Origin: Halomonas litopenaei
GTDB lineage: Bacteria; Pseudomonadota; Gammaproteobacteria; Pseudomonadales; Halomonadaceae
Reading direction: 5' to 3'
DNA: 64,000 bases
Assembly: GCF_017303055.1 (NCBI RefSeq)
Contig: NZ_JAEKJT010000007.1
Span: 124,001 to 188,000, forward strand
Below, one piece after another: positions 18,968 to 27,499 of the stretch. The notes below the pieces were generated by a model. The model was not told where the DNA came from, did not search any database, and worked only from the letters and a program-made list of their open reading frames with translations. A program made the translations under genes and the position numbers. Position 1 is the first letter of the stretch. Each line of letters starts with the position of its first letter.

Positions 18968-20134
18968 ATGTTTCGGGTCAGCATAGAGGAGCGCCCACGT
19001 TGGCGGGCGCGCGCACAGGAGTTCGGCTTCGAATTTCACACCATCGATGGTGCTTCCTACTGGGACGAGACGGCCTACTACCAGTTCAGCCTTGAGCAGG
19101 TCGAGTCTGATATCGAAGCCCCTACCGAGGAGCTTCACCAGATGTGTTTGGAAGCAGTTGACCGAGTCATCGACAGCGAACGCTGGCTCGATGTGTTCAG
19201 GATTCCCACATACGCCAGGGACTGGATCAGAGCATCATGGACGCAACGGGACAAGAGCCTCTACTCCAGGCTGGATCTCTGCTATGACGGCATCAACCCG
19301 GCCAAACTGTATGAGAACAACGCCGACACCCCTACCAGCCTATACGAGACAGGCTTTTGGCAGTGGCTATGGCTCGAAGACCAGGTCAACAATGGACACC
19401 TCTCTCGCCAGGTCGATCAGTTCAACTCCGTTCAGGAGAAACTCGTCAACCGGTTCCGGGAGCTCTCCTTTGAGCGCCCGGGAGAGGCGCTACATGTGAG
19501 CTGCTGCCGGGACAGCAAGGAAGACCGAGGCACGGTTCAGTATTTGCAGGATTGCGCCGAAGAAGCCGGTATTCGCACTCGGTTTGTCTACGTCGACGAC
19601 ATCGGTCTTGGTGAAAAGGGAGACTTCACTGACAGCAAGAGCCAGTGCATTCGCTGGATGTTCAAGTTGTATCCCTGGGAATTCATGTTACGAGAGGAGT
19701 ATGGCGCTCATCTTCCTCAAGGCAGGACCCAGTGGCTGGAGCCTCCCTGGAAGGCCATTCTCTCGAACAAGGCCCTGCTGCCGATGTTATGGAAACTCTT
19801 TCCTGGCCATCCCAATCTATTGCCCGCCTACTTCGAGGGCGACAGCAACGCCAAGGCACTGGGAAGGTTCGTCCGCAAACCTCTCCTTTCCAGAGAAGGA
19901 GCCAACATTCAGATCTACGTCGACGGTCAACTGCTGGACCAGACCGAGGGGCCCTATAACGATGAGGGCTTTATCTACCAGCAGTATTGCCCTCTTCCCC
20001 GCTTTGGAGACAACCATGTTCTGGTGGGCTCCTGGCTGATCGATGACCAGCCTGCTGGGCTCTCCATTCGCGAAGACGACACGGCTATCACCCAGGATAC
20101 GTCAAGGTACCTGCCCCATGTCATCACCCCCTGA
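18968..20134 (+). CDS. yjfC: Glutathionylspermidine synthase-like ATP-grasp enzyme (YjfC-like)
   Basis: ATP-grasp amide ligase of 388 residues, nearly the length of E. coli YjfC. Shared blocks include FEFHTIDGASYWDE, ELHQMCLEAVDRVI, LYENNADTPTSLYE (substrate site), FFPGHPNLLPAYFEG-like LFPGHPNLL, VRKPLLSREGANIQIY (ATP-grasp) and YQQYCPLPRFGDNHVLVGSW. The ATG at 18968 has GAAGAGA upstream and matches the YjfC N-terminus. It ends the cassette. The family joins amines to peptides; a hydrolase (amidase) domain like that of Gsp is absent. The real substrate is unknown. Confidence 0.9.
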   Translation: MFRVSIEERPRWRARAQEFGFEFHTIDGASYWDETAYYQFSLEQVESDIEAPTEELHQMCLEAVDRVIDSERWLDVFRIPTYARDWIRASWTQRDKSLYSRLDLCYDGINPAKLYENNADTPTSLYETGFWQWLWLEDQVNNGHLSRQVDQFNSVQEKLVNRFRELSFERPGEALHVSCCRDSKEDRGTVQYLQDCAEEAGIRTRFVYVDDIGLGEKGDFTDSKSQCIRWMFKLYPWEFMLREEYGAHLPQGRTQWLEPPWKAILSNKALLPMLWKLFPGHPNLLPAYFEGDSNAKALGRFVRKPLLSREGANIQIYVDGQLLDQTEGPYNDEGFIYQQYCPLPRFGDNHVLVGSWLIDDQPAGLSIREDDTAITQDTSRYLPHVITP

Positions 20135-20252
20135 TGCGACCGGTCCTGGCTCTTTCTGTACCCATCAGGGAGTCACGCTTTAACACGTCATGACGAGACA
20201 TCAGTGCTGTACGTGGCAGGGTACTCCTCAGTCATCAGGATAGAGAGGTATC

Positions 20253-20280
20253 GCTCCAGGGGCCTGAGTCGCCCTGGAGC
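20253..20280 (-). terminator. Hairpin downstream of nhaB
   Basis: Stem GCTCCAGGG / CCCTGGAGC (9 bp, 10-nt loop) 17 nt after the nhaB stop on the minus strand and about 120 nt after yjfC on the plus strand. No strong T run. Confidence 0.4.
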
Positions 20281-20296
20281 CGCCTGCAACTGCCTT

Positions 20297-21838
20297 CTAC
20301 AACCACCCCAGGGTCTGCATGGCCTGACTGGCGGGCTCAAGCCCGTAGCGGACACACAAAAATCCGCCGAGACTAAGCGCCAGGGTATAGGGGGCGGCCA
20401 TCCACACCATCCGTCGGTACGACAAGCGCACCAGCGGCGCCACCGCGGACGTGAGCAGGAAGAGGAATGCGGCCTGCCCGTTGGGCATGGCCACCGAGGG
20501 TAGGTTGGTGCCTGTGGCGACGGCGACCGACAGCAGATCAAACTGTTCAGCGCTGATCAGTGCCTGCTGGAACGCGGCCCGAATCTCGCTGATGTAGACC
20601 GTGCCAACGAACACGTTATCCGACACCATCGACAGCAGTCCGTTGCTGAGATAGACCCATCCCAACTGCTCTCCCCCGGTATGTTCGAGTACCATGTCGA
20701 TGACCGGCGCAAACAGGTGCTGCTCGACGATCACCGCGACAATGGCAAAGAACACCACCAGCAGAGCAGTGAACGGCAGCGCCTCTTCAAAGGCATGCCC
20801 GAGGGCATGCTCCTCGGTAATACCCAACAGCGAGCTTGCCAGTACGATCACGGCCAGCCCGATCAACCCCACCGACGCCTGATGCTGTGCCAGCGCCACC
20901 ATCAACCAGGTGAGCACCCCCAGCTGGACCCAGAGTCGAGCGCGTTCACTTACGCCACATCCAGCTCGGTCTTGCCGATCATGTTCGATCAGGATCTGGC
21001 GAATCGTGTCTGGGAGCCGCTGACCATAGCCACACAGATGGCGACTCTCCACCAACAGGCAGGTACCCAGCCCAGCCGCCAACACCGGGATGGTCACCGG
21101 CGCCAGTCTCAAGAAGAACTCGCCGAAGCCCCAGCCCGCCTGGTCCGCAATGATCAGGTTCTGGGGCTCCCCCACCATGGTCATGACTCCACCCAGGGCG
21201 GTACCCATGGAGGCGTGCAGCAGCAGGGAACGCAAGAACCGACGGTACTCCTGCAGCTCAGTGCGACTGATATCGGACAGCCACGTATCGTCAGCGTGAT
21301 CGTGACTGTCGTGCTGGCCGCGGGCCGATGCGACGCGATGATAGATGGCATAGAAGCCAACGGATACGCTGATGACCACCGCCATGACGGTCAGCGCATC
21401 GAGAAACGCCGACAACGCAGCCGTCGTCAGGCAAAAGCACAGCGACAGTACACGCTTGGAGGGAATACCGACCAGAAGCCGGGTGAATAGCTTCAGCAGC
21501 AGCGGCTTCATGAAGGTGATACCCGCGACCATGAAGACCAGCAGCAGCAATACATCGAGATTGGCCGAGACCTCATCCATCACGTGGTGCGCATCGGTCA
21601 TGCCCATGCCGACGGCCTCCAGGGCCAGCAGTCCACCAGGCTGCAGCGGATAGCACTTGAGCGCCATGGTCAGGGTAAAGATGAATTCCGCCAGCAATAG
21701 CCAGCCAGCCACGAAGCCACCCAGCAAGAAGAACACTAGCGGGTTGATCACCAGGCAGGCGAGAAGCGAGAGCTTGTACCAGTCAGGGGAAGTCCCCAGG
21801 AAATGTCGAAATAGTGCCTGCGGTAACGTCGTCACCAT
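20297..21838 (-). CDS. nhaB: Na+/H+ antiporter NhaB
   Basis: Electrogenic sodium/proton antiporter of the inner membrane, 513 residues with about 12 helices. Strong NhaB signatures are [86 protein letters not shown] and [16 protein letters not shown]. The ATG at 21838 follows GAGGAGACGGCAG and matches the family start; 31 codons of open frame upstream are not family-like. Expected to help salt and alkali tolerance. Confidence 0.96.
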   Translation of the reverse strand: MVTTLPQALFRHFLGTSPDWYKLSLLACLVINPLVFFLLGGFVAGWLLLAEFIFTLTMALKCYPLQPGGLLALEAVGMGMTDAHHVMDEVSANLDVLLLLVFMVAGITFMKPLLLKLFTRLLVGIPSKRVLSLCFCLTTAALSAFLDALTVMAVVISVSVGFYAIYHRVASARGQHDSHDHADDTWLSDISRTELQEYRRFLRSLLLHASMGTALGGVMTMVGEPQNLIIADQAGWGFGEFFLRLAPVTIPVLAAGLGTCLLVESRHLCGYGQRLPDTIRQILIEHDRQDRAGCGVSERARLWVQLGVLTWLMVALAQHQASVGLIGLAVIVLASSLLGITEEHALGHAFEEALPFTALLVVFFAIVAVIVEQHLFAPVIDMVLEHTGGEQLGWVYLSNGLLSMVSDNVFVGTVYISEIRAAFQQALISAEQFDLLSVAVATGTNLPSVAMPNGQAAFLFLLTSAVAPLVRLSYRRMVWMAAPYTLALSLGGFLCVRYGLEPASQAMQTLGWL

Positions 21839-21943
21839 CTGCCGTCTCCTCGTCACACTCACCAGACAGGAGTATGCAAGTAGGCAGCGGCGAGAACTGC
21901 GCGTCTGGATCAAGACTTCAGCCTGAACCAAAGGGGTAGCGAC

Positions 21944-22474
21944 TTGTCAGCGCTTAGCCATCGGGATAGCGTGAGATCAGACCCCGCCAATGAGGAATGG
22001 AATGTGAAATGGGCCCGCAGCAGCCGCGACAAGATGCACCACCACGCCGATGACGTTGGCAACCTGCTTGTGGAAGGTTTCCACTACCTGGGGCTGTTCG
22101 TGATTGGTGGAATGATCGCCTGGGCCTCGGTGGGGACGTTCATCACCATGATCAGCTCTGGGCATGCAAGCGTAGACGACATTCTGCTGCTGTTCATCTA
22201 CCTGGAGCTAGGCGCCATGGTCGGCATCTACTTCAAGACCAACCACCTGCCGATTCGCTTTCTGCTCTACGTCGCCATTACTGCCCTGACCCGCTACCTG
22301 ATAGGGGACATTTCCCACCATCCCAAGCCGGATATCAGTCTGCTCTACCTGTGCGGGGGCATCTTCCTGCTGGCATTGGCAGTGCTGGCCGTGCGCTACG
22401 CCTCGTACACCTTCCCGTCGAGTCGCCCCATTGATGCGTTGGGCAAGGAAGTGGACAGCCGCAAGTCGGAGTGA
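21944..22474 (+). CDS. PsiE-family inner-membrane protein
   Basis: Membrane protein of 176 residues from a TTG start (AAGGGG upstream); a GTG at 22004 with GAGGA upstream would give 156 residues. A charged, His-bearing N-terminus ([14 protein letters not shown]) is followed by four helices. The conserved phosphate-starvation-inducible E core is present: [37 protein letters not shown]. It is divergent from nhaB. Function of the family is not established. Confidence 0.82.
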   Translation: MSALSHRDSVRSDPANEEWNVKWARSSRDKMHHHADDVGNLLVEGFHYLGLFVIGGMIAWASVGTFITMISSGHASVDDILLLFIYLELGAMVGIYFKTNHLPIRFLLYVAITALTRYLIGDISHHPKPDISLLYLCGGIFLLALAVLAVRYASYTFPSSRPIDALGKEVDSRKSE

Positions 22475-22517
22475 GCCCTCCCCCGTCACGCCGTTGACTG
22501 CGAACCTACCCTTTGCA

Positions 22518-22559
22518 CATGAACATCGGCCCATGAATATCGGCCCATAAGCATCAGCC
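22518..22559. repeat. Three tandem 14-nt units
   Basis: CATGAACATCGGCC, CATGAATATCGGCC and CATAAGCATCAGCC in direct succession (22518-22531, 22532-22545, 22546-22559), in the gap between the psiE-like and glycine-zipper genes, just before a terminator. Confidence 0.7.
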
Positions 22560-22566
22560 CATGAAA

Positions 22567-22607
22567 AGAAAAAAGACGCCGGAAGCCACTGACGGGCTCC
22601 GGCGTCC
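22567..22607 (-). terminator. Rho-independent terminator of the glycine-zipper gene
   Basis: Stem GACGCCGGA..GCCC / GGGC..TCCGGCGTC followed on the minus strand by TTTTTTCTTTT. It is a strong intrinsic terminator for the minus-strand gene, and the short CTTT on the plus strand may also stop the psiE-like transcript. Confidence 0.85.
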
Positions 22608-22648
22608 TTTGGAGATGCAGGGATCTCATCATCCCTTGGCGGCCATCC

Positions 22649-23209
22649 TCACGAGCGGTCGGTGGATTGCGTCACCACCTCCCACTGGGGCTGCCCCTGT
22701 TCCAGCAACACCCGGTCACCATCCGGCGCGCTCTCCAGGCGAGCAACCTGGCGTACACCGTCATACTCCCAGGCCACGTCATAGCCCAACGTCTTCTCGC
22801 TGGTATCGTTGACCGTGTGGCAGCGCTGCTCGGTAGTGGTCACCGTCTGCCCGGACTCGATGTGCCGCTGAACCTCTCGGCCGGCAAAGCCTCCGCCGAT
22901 GGCGCCGGCCACCGTGGCGATCTTGCGCCCGCTACCGCCACCAATCTGGTTACCGACCAGGCCGCCTACGACGGCACCCGCGGCACTGCCCAGGATACTG
23001 TGAGGGTCACGGGTGGGTGCCTGACGCGACACCTGCACATTTTCGCAGACCTGGCGCGGTGTGCTGACGGTCTCGGTGACCGGCGTCACCGCGGTAATGT
23101 TGGCGAATTGAGGCCCCTGGGGCGCCTGCTGGACCTGCCAGGCACCAAAGGCCAAGCCACCGAGACCGAAGACCGCTAGGGTGGAACCGACAATGATCGA
23201 CTTGCTCAT
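22649..23209 (-). CDS. Glycine-zipper 2TM domain protein, membrane-anchored
   Basis: Protein of 186 residues. An N-terminal hydrophobic anchor (SIIVGSTLAVFGLGGLAFGAW) is followed by a short linker. The glycine-zipper 2TM domain spans about residues 72-110 (ILGSAAGAVVGGLVGNQIGGGSGRKIATVAGAIGGGFAGREV), then a C-terminal beta-like part with two cysteines and the segment YDVAWEYDGVRQVARLESAPDG. Relatives are the 17-kDa surface antigen and YcfJ-type proteins of the cell envelope. Good AAGGAG ribosome site. Monocistronic, with its own terminator. Confidence 0.86.
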   Translation of the reverse strand: MSKSIIVGSTLAVFGLGGLAFGAWQVQQAPQGPQFANITAVTPVTETVSTPRQVCENVQVSRQAPTRDPHSILGSAAGAVVGGLVGNQIGGGSGRKIATVAGAIGGGFAGREVQRHIESGQTVTTTEQRCHTVNDTSEKTLGYDVAWEYDGVRQVARLESAPDGDRVLLEQGQPQWEVVTQSTDRS

Positions 23210-23411
23210 GCTGTTCTCCTTGCTCCTTCACGAGCACTTATCCCCCGTGATGGGCGTCTTGGCGTAGGTTGATGACACCATCCTAGCCATTATCGAACAG
23301 CGTTCGAAGGCTTCTCGGTCAACTTGCAAGGTTTTTGTCGTACTGTCGTCCCGACGCGACAAGGGTGACCCCCACTGGCGACGCCGAGACGACAGCCCTA
23401 GAGGACGCCGA

Positions 23412-24734
23412 CTATAGTCCCAGCTTGTCCCGGGTCTCGTAGTACCAGGCGCCGATAGCGGACAGTGGCACGCGCAGCATGCGTCCACCGGGAAACGGCA
23501 AATGAGGGAGACCGGCGAAGGCATCAAAGCGCTCATCGCGACCGGTCATCACCTCACTGATCAGCCGCCCCGCCAGATGGGTGCAGGTAACCCCGTGTCC
23601 TGAATAGCCCTGGGCGTAGTAGACATTGTCATTGATGACACCGAACTGAGGCAGTCGGTTCAACGTCATCAGGAAGGTCCCGCTCCAGGCAAAGTCCACC
23701 TTGGTGGACTTGAGCTGCGGAAAGGTTTTTTCCATCTTCGGACGAATGACAGCCTCGATGTCAGCGGGGTCCTCGCCGCCATAGTTGACGCCGCCACCGT
23801 AGATCAACCGGTTGTCGCGGGTCAGCCGGAAATAGTCCAGCAGGTAGTTGCAGTCTTCCACCGCCATGTTGTTCGGCAGCAGCGAGCGGGCCAGGTCATC
23901 GCTCAACGGCTCGGTGGTGATGATCTGAGTACCGCAGGGCATGGACTTGGCCTCGAGCTCGGGCATGACGCCGCTCATGTAGGCGTTGCCCGCCATGACT
24001 ACCCTGTCAGCGTGGACTCGCCCATGGCGGGTCTTGAGCTGTACCGGCTGACCATGCACCAGAGCTTCCACCGGGCTCTGCTCGTAGATCACGCCACCCA
24101 GGGACTCAAGCGCCGCCGCTTGCCCCAGCACCAGATTCAAGGGATGCAGGTGACCGCCGGAATGATCGACCAGCGCCCCGCTGTAGCGGTCGCTGCCGAC
24201 TTCACGGCGATAGCTATCGCCTTCCAGCAACTCCAGCTGATGGTGGCCGTAACGCTCCCACAAGGCCTTGTGTTCACGCAGCCCCTTGAGCTGCTTGTCG
24301 TTGCAGGCCGCAAACAGGTTGCCCTCACGCAGGTCGCAATCGATGCCGTACTGGGCAATACGCTCACGAATGATGCGGTTGCCTTCAAAGGCCATGTCTC
24401 CCAATGCCCGAGCCGTATCAGCCCCGTACTTGTCCTCGATGACATCCATGTCACGGCTATAGCTGTTGACGATCTGACCACCATTGCGACCAGAGGCACC
24501 ATAACCGACACGTGCGGCTTCGAGTACGATGACCTTCAGCCCCTTCTCGGCCAGATGCAGGGCGGCGGAGATACCGGTGAATCCGGCACCTACCACACAG
24601 ACATCACAACTCACGTCATCTGCCAACGCCGGACGCTGGGGACTCTCATTGGCCGAAGCGGCATACCAGGAGGCCGCGTGATGAACGCTGTTGGCTGATG
24701 CCGCCGCAGAGGACGTAGAAGCTGACCTGGCCAT
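23412..24734 (-). CDS. puuB: FAD-dependent gamma-glutamylputrescine oxidoreductase-like (PuuB/OrdL), copy 1
   Basis: DAO-family flavoenzyme of 440 residues, expected to oxidise gamma-glutamylputrescine to the aldehyde with release of ammonia. The FAD dinucleotide motif VCVVGAGFTGISAALHLAEKG lies at residues about 46-66 and is followed by VGYGASGRNGGQI, a hallmark of this family. Later segments are YGGGVNYGGEDP and YYAQGYSGHGVTCTHLAG. Its own promoter (24763-24791) carries the element shared with spuC and puuD. Downstream of the puuA-like copy 2. Confidence 0.88.
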   Translation of the reverse strand: MARSASTSSAAASANSVHHAASWYAASANESPQRPALADDVSCDVCVVGAGFTGISAALHLAEKGLKVIVLEAARVGYGASGRNGGQIVNSYSRDMDVIEDKYGADTARALGDMAFEGNRIIRERIAQYGIDCDLREGNLFAACNDKQLKGLREHKALWERYGHHQLELLEGDSYRREVGSDRYSGALVDHSGGHLHPLNLVLGQAAALESLGGVIYEQSPVEALVHGQPVQLKTRHGRVHADRVVMAGNAYMSGVMPELEAKSMPCGTQIITTEPLSDDLARSLLPNNMAVEDCNYLLDYFRLTRDNRLIYGGGVNYGGEDPADIEAVIRPKMEKTFPQLKSTKVDFAWSGTFLMTLNRLPQFGVINDNVYYAQGYSGHGVTCTHLAGRLISEVMTGRDERFDAFAGLPHLPFPGGRMLRVPLSAIGAWYYETRDKLGL

Positions 24735-24747
24735 AAAAACCTCTCAC

Positions 24748-24791
24748 ATGGTTATTTTATTCAACATATGATCGCATTCTACGCGGTTAAA
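24748..24791 (-). promoter_or_regulatory. Promoter of puuB copy 1 with putative PuuR-type operator
   Basis: On the minus strand: -35 TTTAAC (24786-24791), 17-nt spacer, -10 TATGTT (24763-24768), followed by GAATAAAATAACCAT. The run TATGTTGAATAAAA is identical to that at spuC. Predicted 5' UTR about 22 nt. Confidence 0.6.
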
Positions 24792-24848
24792 AGCGCCAAA
24801 ACCAACCCCAGCGACATCAAATAATCACCACTCAAAGCTTCCTATATG

Positions 24849-24878
24849 CATCGAGCCAGGCAATCGCCTGGCTCGATG
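24849..24878 (-). terminator. Hairpin after the puuA-like copy 2
   Basis: Perfect 13-bp stem CATCGAGCCAGGC / GCCTGGCTCGATG with a 4-nt loop, 25 nt after the stop of the minus-strand puuA-like gene and before the promoter of puuB copy 1. No T run. Confidence 0.55.
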
Positions 24879-24903
24879 TCAACGCCGACACACCATCATC
24901 TAC

Positions 24904-26271
24904 CTACACCCGAAGCAGTAGATGCTCACGCTCCCAGGAGGAGATCACCTGGAAGTACTCTCGGTGCTCGGCACGCTTGACCGCCAGATAGCTGTTGGTG
25001 AATCGCTCCCCCAGAATACCCGCCAGGGCCTCACAGCCATGCAGCAGGTCCAGCGCGGGGCCGATGTCGTCGGGCAGCTTGTTACCGCCCGACCAGGCAG
25101 ACCCGACCATGGGCGGACGCGGTTCTACCTGGCCCAGCATTCCCAGGTAGCCGCAGGCCAGAGAGGCCGCCATCACCAGATAGGGGTTGGCGTCGGCTCC
25201 GGCCAACCGGTTCTCGACCCGGGTCGCCTCCGGCCCTGACACAGGGACACGCAGGCCTACCGTGCGGTTATCCATGCCCCACTCGACGTTGATGGGCGCC
25301 GAACCAGAGGTCTCGGTGCGCAGCAGACGCCGGTAGGAATTGACGTTGGGCGCCAGCAGCGGCATGGCAGCGGGCAGATAACGCTGCAGCCCGCCGATGA
25401 AATGGTGAAACAGGCGACTGGGCTGACCGTCGTCACCGGCAAACAGGTTTCGACCCGTTGCCGGATCTACCAGGCTCTGGTGAATATGCATGGAGCTGCC
25501 GGGCTCGTTGGCCATCGGCTTGGCCATGAAGGTGCCATACATGCCATGACGCAGCGCCGTCTCACGCAGTACGCGCTTGAACATTACGACCTGATCCGCC
25601 AGCACCAGCGGATCACCGTGCTGGAAGTTGACCTCCATCTGCCCGGCGCCTTCCTCATGGATCAGGGTATCCAGATCCAGATCCATCGCCTCGCAGTAGT
25701 CGTACATTTCCTCGAACAGAGGATCGAACTCGTTGACCGCATCGATGGAGAAGCTCTGTCGACTGCTCTCCTGTCGACCGGTGCGCCCTACCGGGGGCTC
25801 GAGGGGGTAGTCAGAGTCGGTATTGGTCTTGACCAGGAAGAACTCGACCTCCGGGGCCACGACGGGCGTCCAGCCTCGCGCTTGATAGAGCTCCAGCACG
25901 CGCTTGAGAACGTAGCGAGGCGCCAGCTCCACCGGCTCACCAGTGAGGTAGTGACAGTCGTGAATGATCTGGGCGGTGGGATCGTCAGCCCAGGGGACCA
26001 GAAACACCGCATTGGGGTCAGGGACCAGCTCCATGTCCCGCTCGGCGGGATTCCAGAAGCGGATATCCTCGTCGTCCGGGTAGCCGCCGGTCACGGTCTG
26101 AATGAAGATCGAGTCCGGCAGGCGCGGCCGACCACCGTTCAGGTACTTGCCCGCGGGCATGATCTTGCCCTTGAGGATGCCGGTGAGATCGGTGACCAGG
26201 CACTCGACCTCGGTAATACCATATTGTTTGAACCAGTCGCTAAGCGCTGGGCTTTCCTGGCGGTTACTCAT
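24904..26271 (-). CDS. Glutamine synthetase-family gamma-glutamylpolyamine synthetase (PuuA/SpuI type), copy 2
   Basis: Second paralogue of the PuuA family, 455 residues. It has the same layout as the copy at 11346: VECLVTDLTGILKGKIMP near the N-terminus, PEVEFFLV, GQMEVNF, HIHQSLVD, and GPEATRVENRLAGADANPYLVM. It differs from copy 1 throughout, so this is an old duplication. Located downstream of potF in the transporter operon, as spuI is near the spu transporter in Pseudomonas. It probably glutamylates the imported polyamine; which one is not evident. Confidence 0.88.
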   Translation of the reverse strand: MSNRQESPALSDWFKQYGITEVECLVTDLTGILKGKIMPAGKYLNGGRPRLPDSIFIQTVTGGYPDDEDIRFWNPAERDMELVPDPNAVFLVPWADDPTAQIIHDCHYLTGEPVELAPRYVLKRVLELYQARGWTPVVAPEVEFFLVKTNTDSDYPLEPPVGRTGRQESSRQSFSIDAVNEFDPLFEEMYDYCEAMDLDLDTLIHEEGAGQMEVNFQHGDPLVLADQVVMFKRVLRETALRHGMYGTFMAKPMANEPGSSMHIHQSLVDPATGRNLFAGDDGQPSRLFHHFIGGLQRYLPAAMPLLAPNVNSYRRLLRTETSGSAPINVEWGMDNRTVGLRVPVSGPEATRVENRLAGADANPYLVMAASLACGYLGMLGQVEPRPPMVGSAWSGGNKLPDDIGPALDLLHGCEALAGILGERFTNSYLAVKRAEHREYFQVISSWEREHLLLRV

Positions 26272-26309
26272 GAGAGTGTTCCGTTGCGTGAGTGTCTCAC
26301 TCGGTGGCC

Positions 26310-26369
26310 GAGCCCCGTCCCGGGGCCCGTGGCCGGGCCGACGCCGCGAGGCGCTGAACGCCTCGCGGC
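26310..26369 (-). promoter_or_regulatory. Two intercistronic hairpins between potF and the puuA-like gene
   Basis: Stem-loops GCCCCG-TCC-CGGGGC (26310-26324) and GCCGCGAGGCG-CTGAA-CGCCTCGCGGC (26343-26369) directly follow the potF stop on the minus strand. No T run. They may protect potF mRNA from 3' decay or attenuate read-through, which would give the binding protein higher expression than the ligase. Confidence 0.5.
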
Positions 26370-26376
26370 AGTGGCA

Positions 26377-27444
26377 TCACCGAGCCTTTACCTCGGACCA
26401 CAGCTGCTGGAAGGTCTGCAGCTGTTGGCCTGACAGGCTGGGGGTGAAGCGAAGGCGTTCCATATCGTCTTCGGTCGGCTGGGTCGGCGGCTGCGTCAGC
26501 ACCTCATCGAGGTAAGGCCGCGCGGCCTCGTTGGGGCTTGCGTAATAGTTGTAATTGGACAGCTGAGCGCCAATTTCGGCGTCCAGAATGAAGTCGATGA
26601 ACTTGTGCGCGAGTTCCGGGTTGGGGGCATCCACGGGAATGACCATGGAGTCCACCCACATCTCGGCACCCTCGTCGGGAATGATGAAGGCGAGATGCTC
26701 GAAGGTTTCCGGGTCTTCATCCTTGAAGTACAGATAGTCGCCATTGAAGGACATGCCGACGTGGGTAACGCCCCGCGCCAGCTGCTGCAGCGTCGGCGTG
26801 CCATCGGTAAAACCGGAGAAATTATCGCGGTTCTTGGTTTCGATCAGCAGTCTCGCGGCCTGCTTCAAATCATCCAGACTGCTGCACTGGAAGTTGCCTA
26901 CCAGATAGGCGCAGGCGCTGCCGGTGGCCACCTGGCCGTCCTGGATCATCGAGAACGGATAGTCGCCATTGACCTCCGGATCAAACAGTAATGACCAGCT
27001 CTTCGGCGCCTCAGGGAAGGTCTCGGTGTTATACACGATACCGGTGGTGCCCCACTGATACGCCGCCGAGTACTCAGCACCCGGGTCGAAGCTGGGGTCC
27101 TTGAACTGGTCCATCAGGTTATCGAAATTCGGGATCAGTGCACGGTCAAGCTTCTGCACCAGACCCGTCTCGATCATCCGCGGAATGTAATAGTTCGACG
27201 GCACCACAATGTCGTACTGGGACGTGCCGCCAGCATTGAGCTTGGCGATCATTTCAGGGTTCGAGTTGAAGTAGTTGGTCACGACCTCAACATCGTACCT
27301 CTCCTCAAACGCCTCGATGATCTCGGGGTCCATGTACTCGGTCCAATTGAACAGGTACAGCTTGCCCTCTTCGGCCTGAGCGGCTCCCGTGAACAGGACG
27401 CTGGCCAAGGTGATGCCGGCGGCGATGCGGTTGCGATAGAGCAT
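26377..27444 (-). CDS. potF: Polyamine ABC transporter periplasmic binding protein (PotF/SpuD/SpuE type)
   Basis: Substrate-binding protein of 355 residues. The signal peptide is residues 1-25 (LASVLFTGAAQA-EE). The mature start KLYLFNWTEYMDPEIIEAFE and NSNPEMIAKLNAGG, YDIVVPSNYYI and WGTTGIVYNTE blocks are those of putrescine/spermidine binding proteins. The ATG at 27444 is used because it opens the signal peptide and has AGGGAG upstream; the open frame further upstream overlaps potI and is unlikely. Sits after the permease genes and before the puuA-like gene. Confidence 0.93.
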   Translation of the reverse strand: MLYRNRIAAGITLASVLFTGAAQAEEGKLYLFNWTEYMDPEIIEAFEERYDVEVVTNYFNSNPEMIAKLNAGGTSQYDIVVPSNYYIPRMIETGLVQKLDRALIPNFDNLMDQFKDPSFDPGAEYSAAYQWGTTGIVYNTETFPEAPKSWSLLFDPEVNGDYPFSMIQDGQVATGSACAYLVGNFQCSSLDDLKQAARLLIETKNRDNFSGFTDGTPTLQQLARGVTHVGMSFNGDYLYFKDEDPETFEHLAFIIPDEGAEMWVDSMVIPVDAPNPELAHKFIDFILDAEIGAQLSNYNYYASPNEAARPYLDEVLTQPPTQPTEDDMERLRFTPSLSGQQLQTFQQLWSEVKAR

Positions 27445-27499
27445 GGTGTGGGTCTCCCTGGTGCCCTGGGTCATGGAACAGGTATCGGTTATCGGTCCT

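Noticed and set aside
25402..26433. 343-codon frame on the plus strand
   Set aside because: Antisense of the puuA-like gene; no ribosome site or homology-like motifs.
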